This document shows, in pieces, positions 20,683-21,174 of a stretch of 21,174 nt of DNA. The position numbers and the translations under genes are program-made. This DNA is from a virus, in IMG/VR virus record IMGVR_UViG_3300046007_008584, positions 1 to 21,174 of that record; one strand, 5' to 3'. Position 1 is the first letter of the stretch, and each line of letters starts with the position of its first letter. The notes below the pieces were generated by a model. It was not told the DNA's origin. It did not search any database and worked only from the letters and a program-made list of their open reading frames with translations.

Positions 20683-21174
20683 GCGCTGGCCCAGCGCGGC
20701 AAAGACACGCGGTGGACGATCGGCTCGTATCCCATCTGCTCGCGCGGGATCTCGCCGAGCGTGAGCGCCGCATAGCGCTCAAACGCCTTCTTGATCTGCG
20801 CGCGCCCGATCCCGAGCGCGTGTTCGTCTAGCTCGGCGACCAGAACGTTGAACGGCGCGCTCGTCTCGCAAAAAACGAAAACGAACCGCTCGGCGAACAT
20901 TCCCTGCGCTTCGAGCGCGTCGCGGTAATGCGCTTCCTGGACGTGATAGCTGAACGACGCGATCGCCTTCGCGACGCCCTCGGGGCTCGCGTCGATCGTC
21001 GTCTTGAGATCGGCGATCGTCGATCCGCTCACCGCGTCGATCCGCGCCTTACAGCGCACGCCGTCGCGATGCCAGAGGCTCGTGATCTCCGTCTGAGCGC
21101 CGCTGAACAACTGCCACGCGATCGGATGTTGGCGCACCGCCTCGGCGACGCGCTGCGCGCGATCGTAGTCGCTT
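20679..21174 (-). CDS. RecE-like PD-(D/E)XK exonuclease, C-terminal part (5' end beyond the window)
   Basis: The frame is open to the right window edge and reads SDYDRAQRVAEAVRQHPIAW before the GTG at 21137, so this GTG is internal and the start is missing. The visible part has CKARIDAV (catalytic Asp), IADLKTT (Asp-x-Lys of the PD-(D/E)XK core) and YHVQEAHYRDAL (the QxxxY motif), as in exonuclease VIII-like phage proteins. The C-terminus is RAQIKKAFERYAALTLGEIP. It should degrade one strand from DNA ends to make 3' ssDNA for recombination. No RecT-like annealing protein is seen in the window. Confidence 0.85.
   Translation of the reverse strand, partial: SDYDRAQRVAEAVRQHPIAWQLFSGAQTEITSLWHRDGVRCKARIDAVSGSTIADLKTTIDASPEGVAKAIASFSYHVQEAHYRDALEAQGMFAERFVFVFCETSAPFNVLVAELDEHALGIGRAQIKKAFERYAALTLGEIPREQMGYEPIVHRVSLPRWASA

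Noticed and set aside
1-21174. Search for integrase, attachment sites, CRISPR array, tRNA, insertion sequence or lysis genes
   Set aside because: None found by eye. Lysogeny and lysis genes may lie outside the window, so free phage versus prophage cannot be decided.

Overview
The window is a high-GC stretch of a tailed-phage genome, free phage or prophage. Every gene I can support lies on the minus strand, so transcription runs from high to low coordinates. Genes are packed tightly, mostly with 4-nt ATGA or 1-nt TGATG/TAATG overlaps. The base composition and the style of the proteins suggest an alphaproteobacterial host, but nothing in the sequence proves it. Large terminase, a P22-like portal, a SU10-type capsid protein with a matching adaptor, and no tail-tube or tape-measure gene in view point to a short-tailed (podovirus-like) particle. 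No integrase, lysis gene, tRNA, CRISPR array or insertion sequence is visible.

Replication and recombination module (21174 down to 15973): a RecE-like PD-(D/E)XK exonuclease cut by the window edge, a small HTH protein, a RuvC-like resolvase, a protein with a Pro/Ala linker and acidic Phe-ended tail (SSB-like), a two-domain primase-helicase, and an unknown protein ending in EDEIPF, close to the bacterial SSB C-terminal tip. Between the last two is a 230-bp gap with nine copies of GGTGC(G/T)GCA in both orientations plus a perfect hairpin: a candidate iteron-type origin or operator.

Middle region (15806 down to 11694): a DUF5681/small-terminase-like protein, a 498-bp gene-free stretch (A+T-richer promoter-like part, then extreme G+C low complexity), then a train of about eleven small genes. 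These include a winged-helix-like protein starting with a textbook sliding-clamp motif (QLDLF), an XRE-like HTH protein, several coiled-coil proteins sharing one module, two zinc-ribbon proteins (one like the NrdR N-terminus), and a 30-residue single-pass membrane protein.

Virion module (11697 to 1): large terminase, two small basic proteins, a Cys-rich protein with a very acidic tail, a beta-propeller protein coupled to a GT-A glycosyltransferase, a DUF6496-like small protein, portal, two small virion-region proteins, scaffold, major capsid protein (followed by a strong hairpin), head-tail adaptor, and then tail proteins. One tail protein is built from exact 20-residue repeats. The last is a tail fibre cut by the left edge. 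The most unusual points are the iteron cluster, the two SSB-tail-like proteins, the clamp motif, the NrdR-like ribbon, and the glycosyltransferase/beta-propeller pair.
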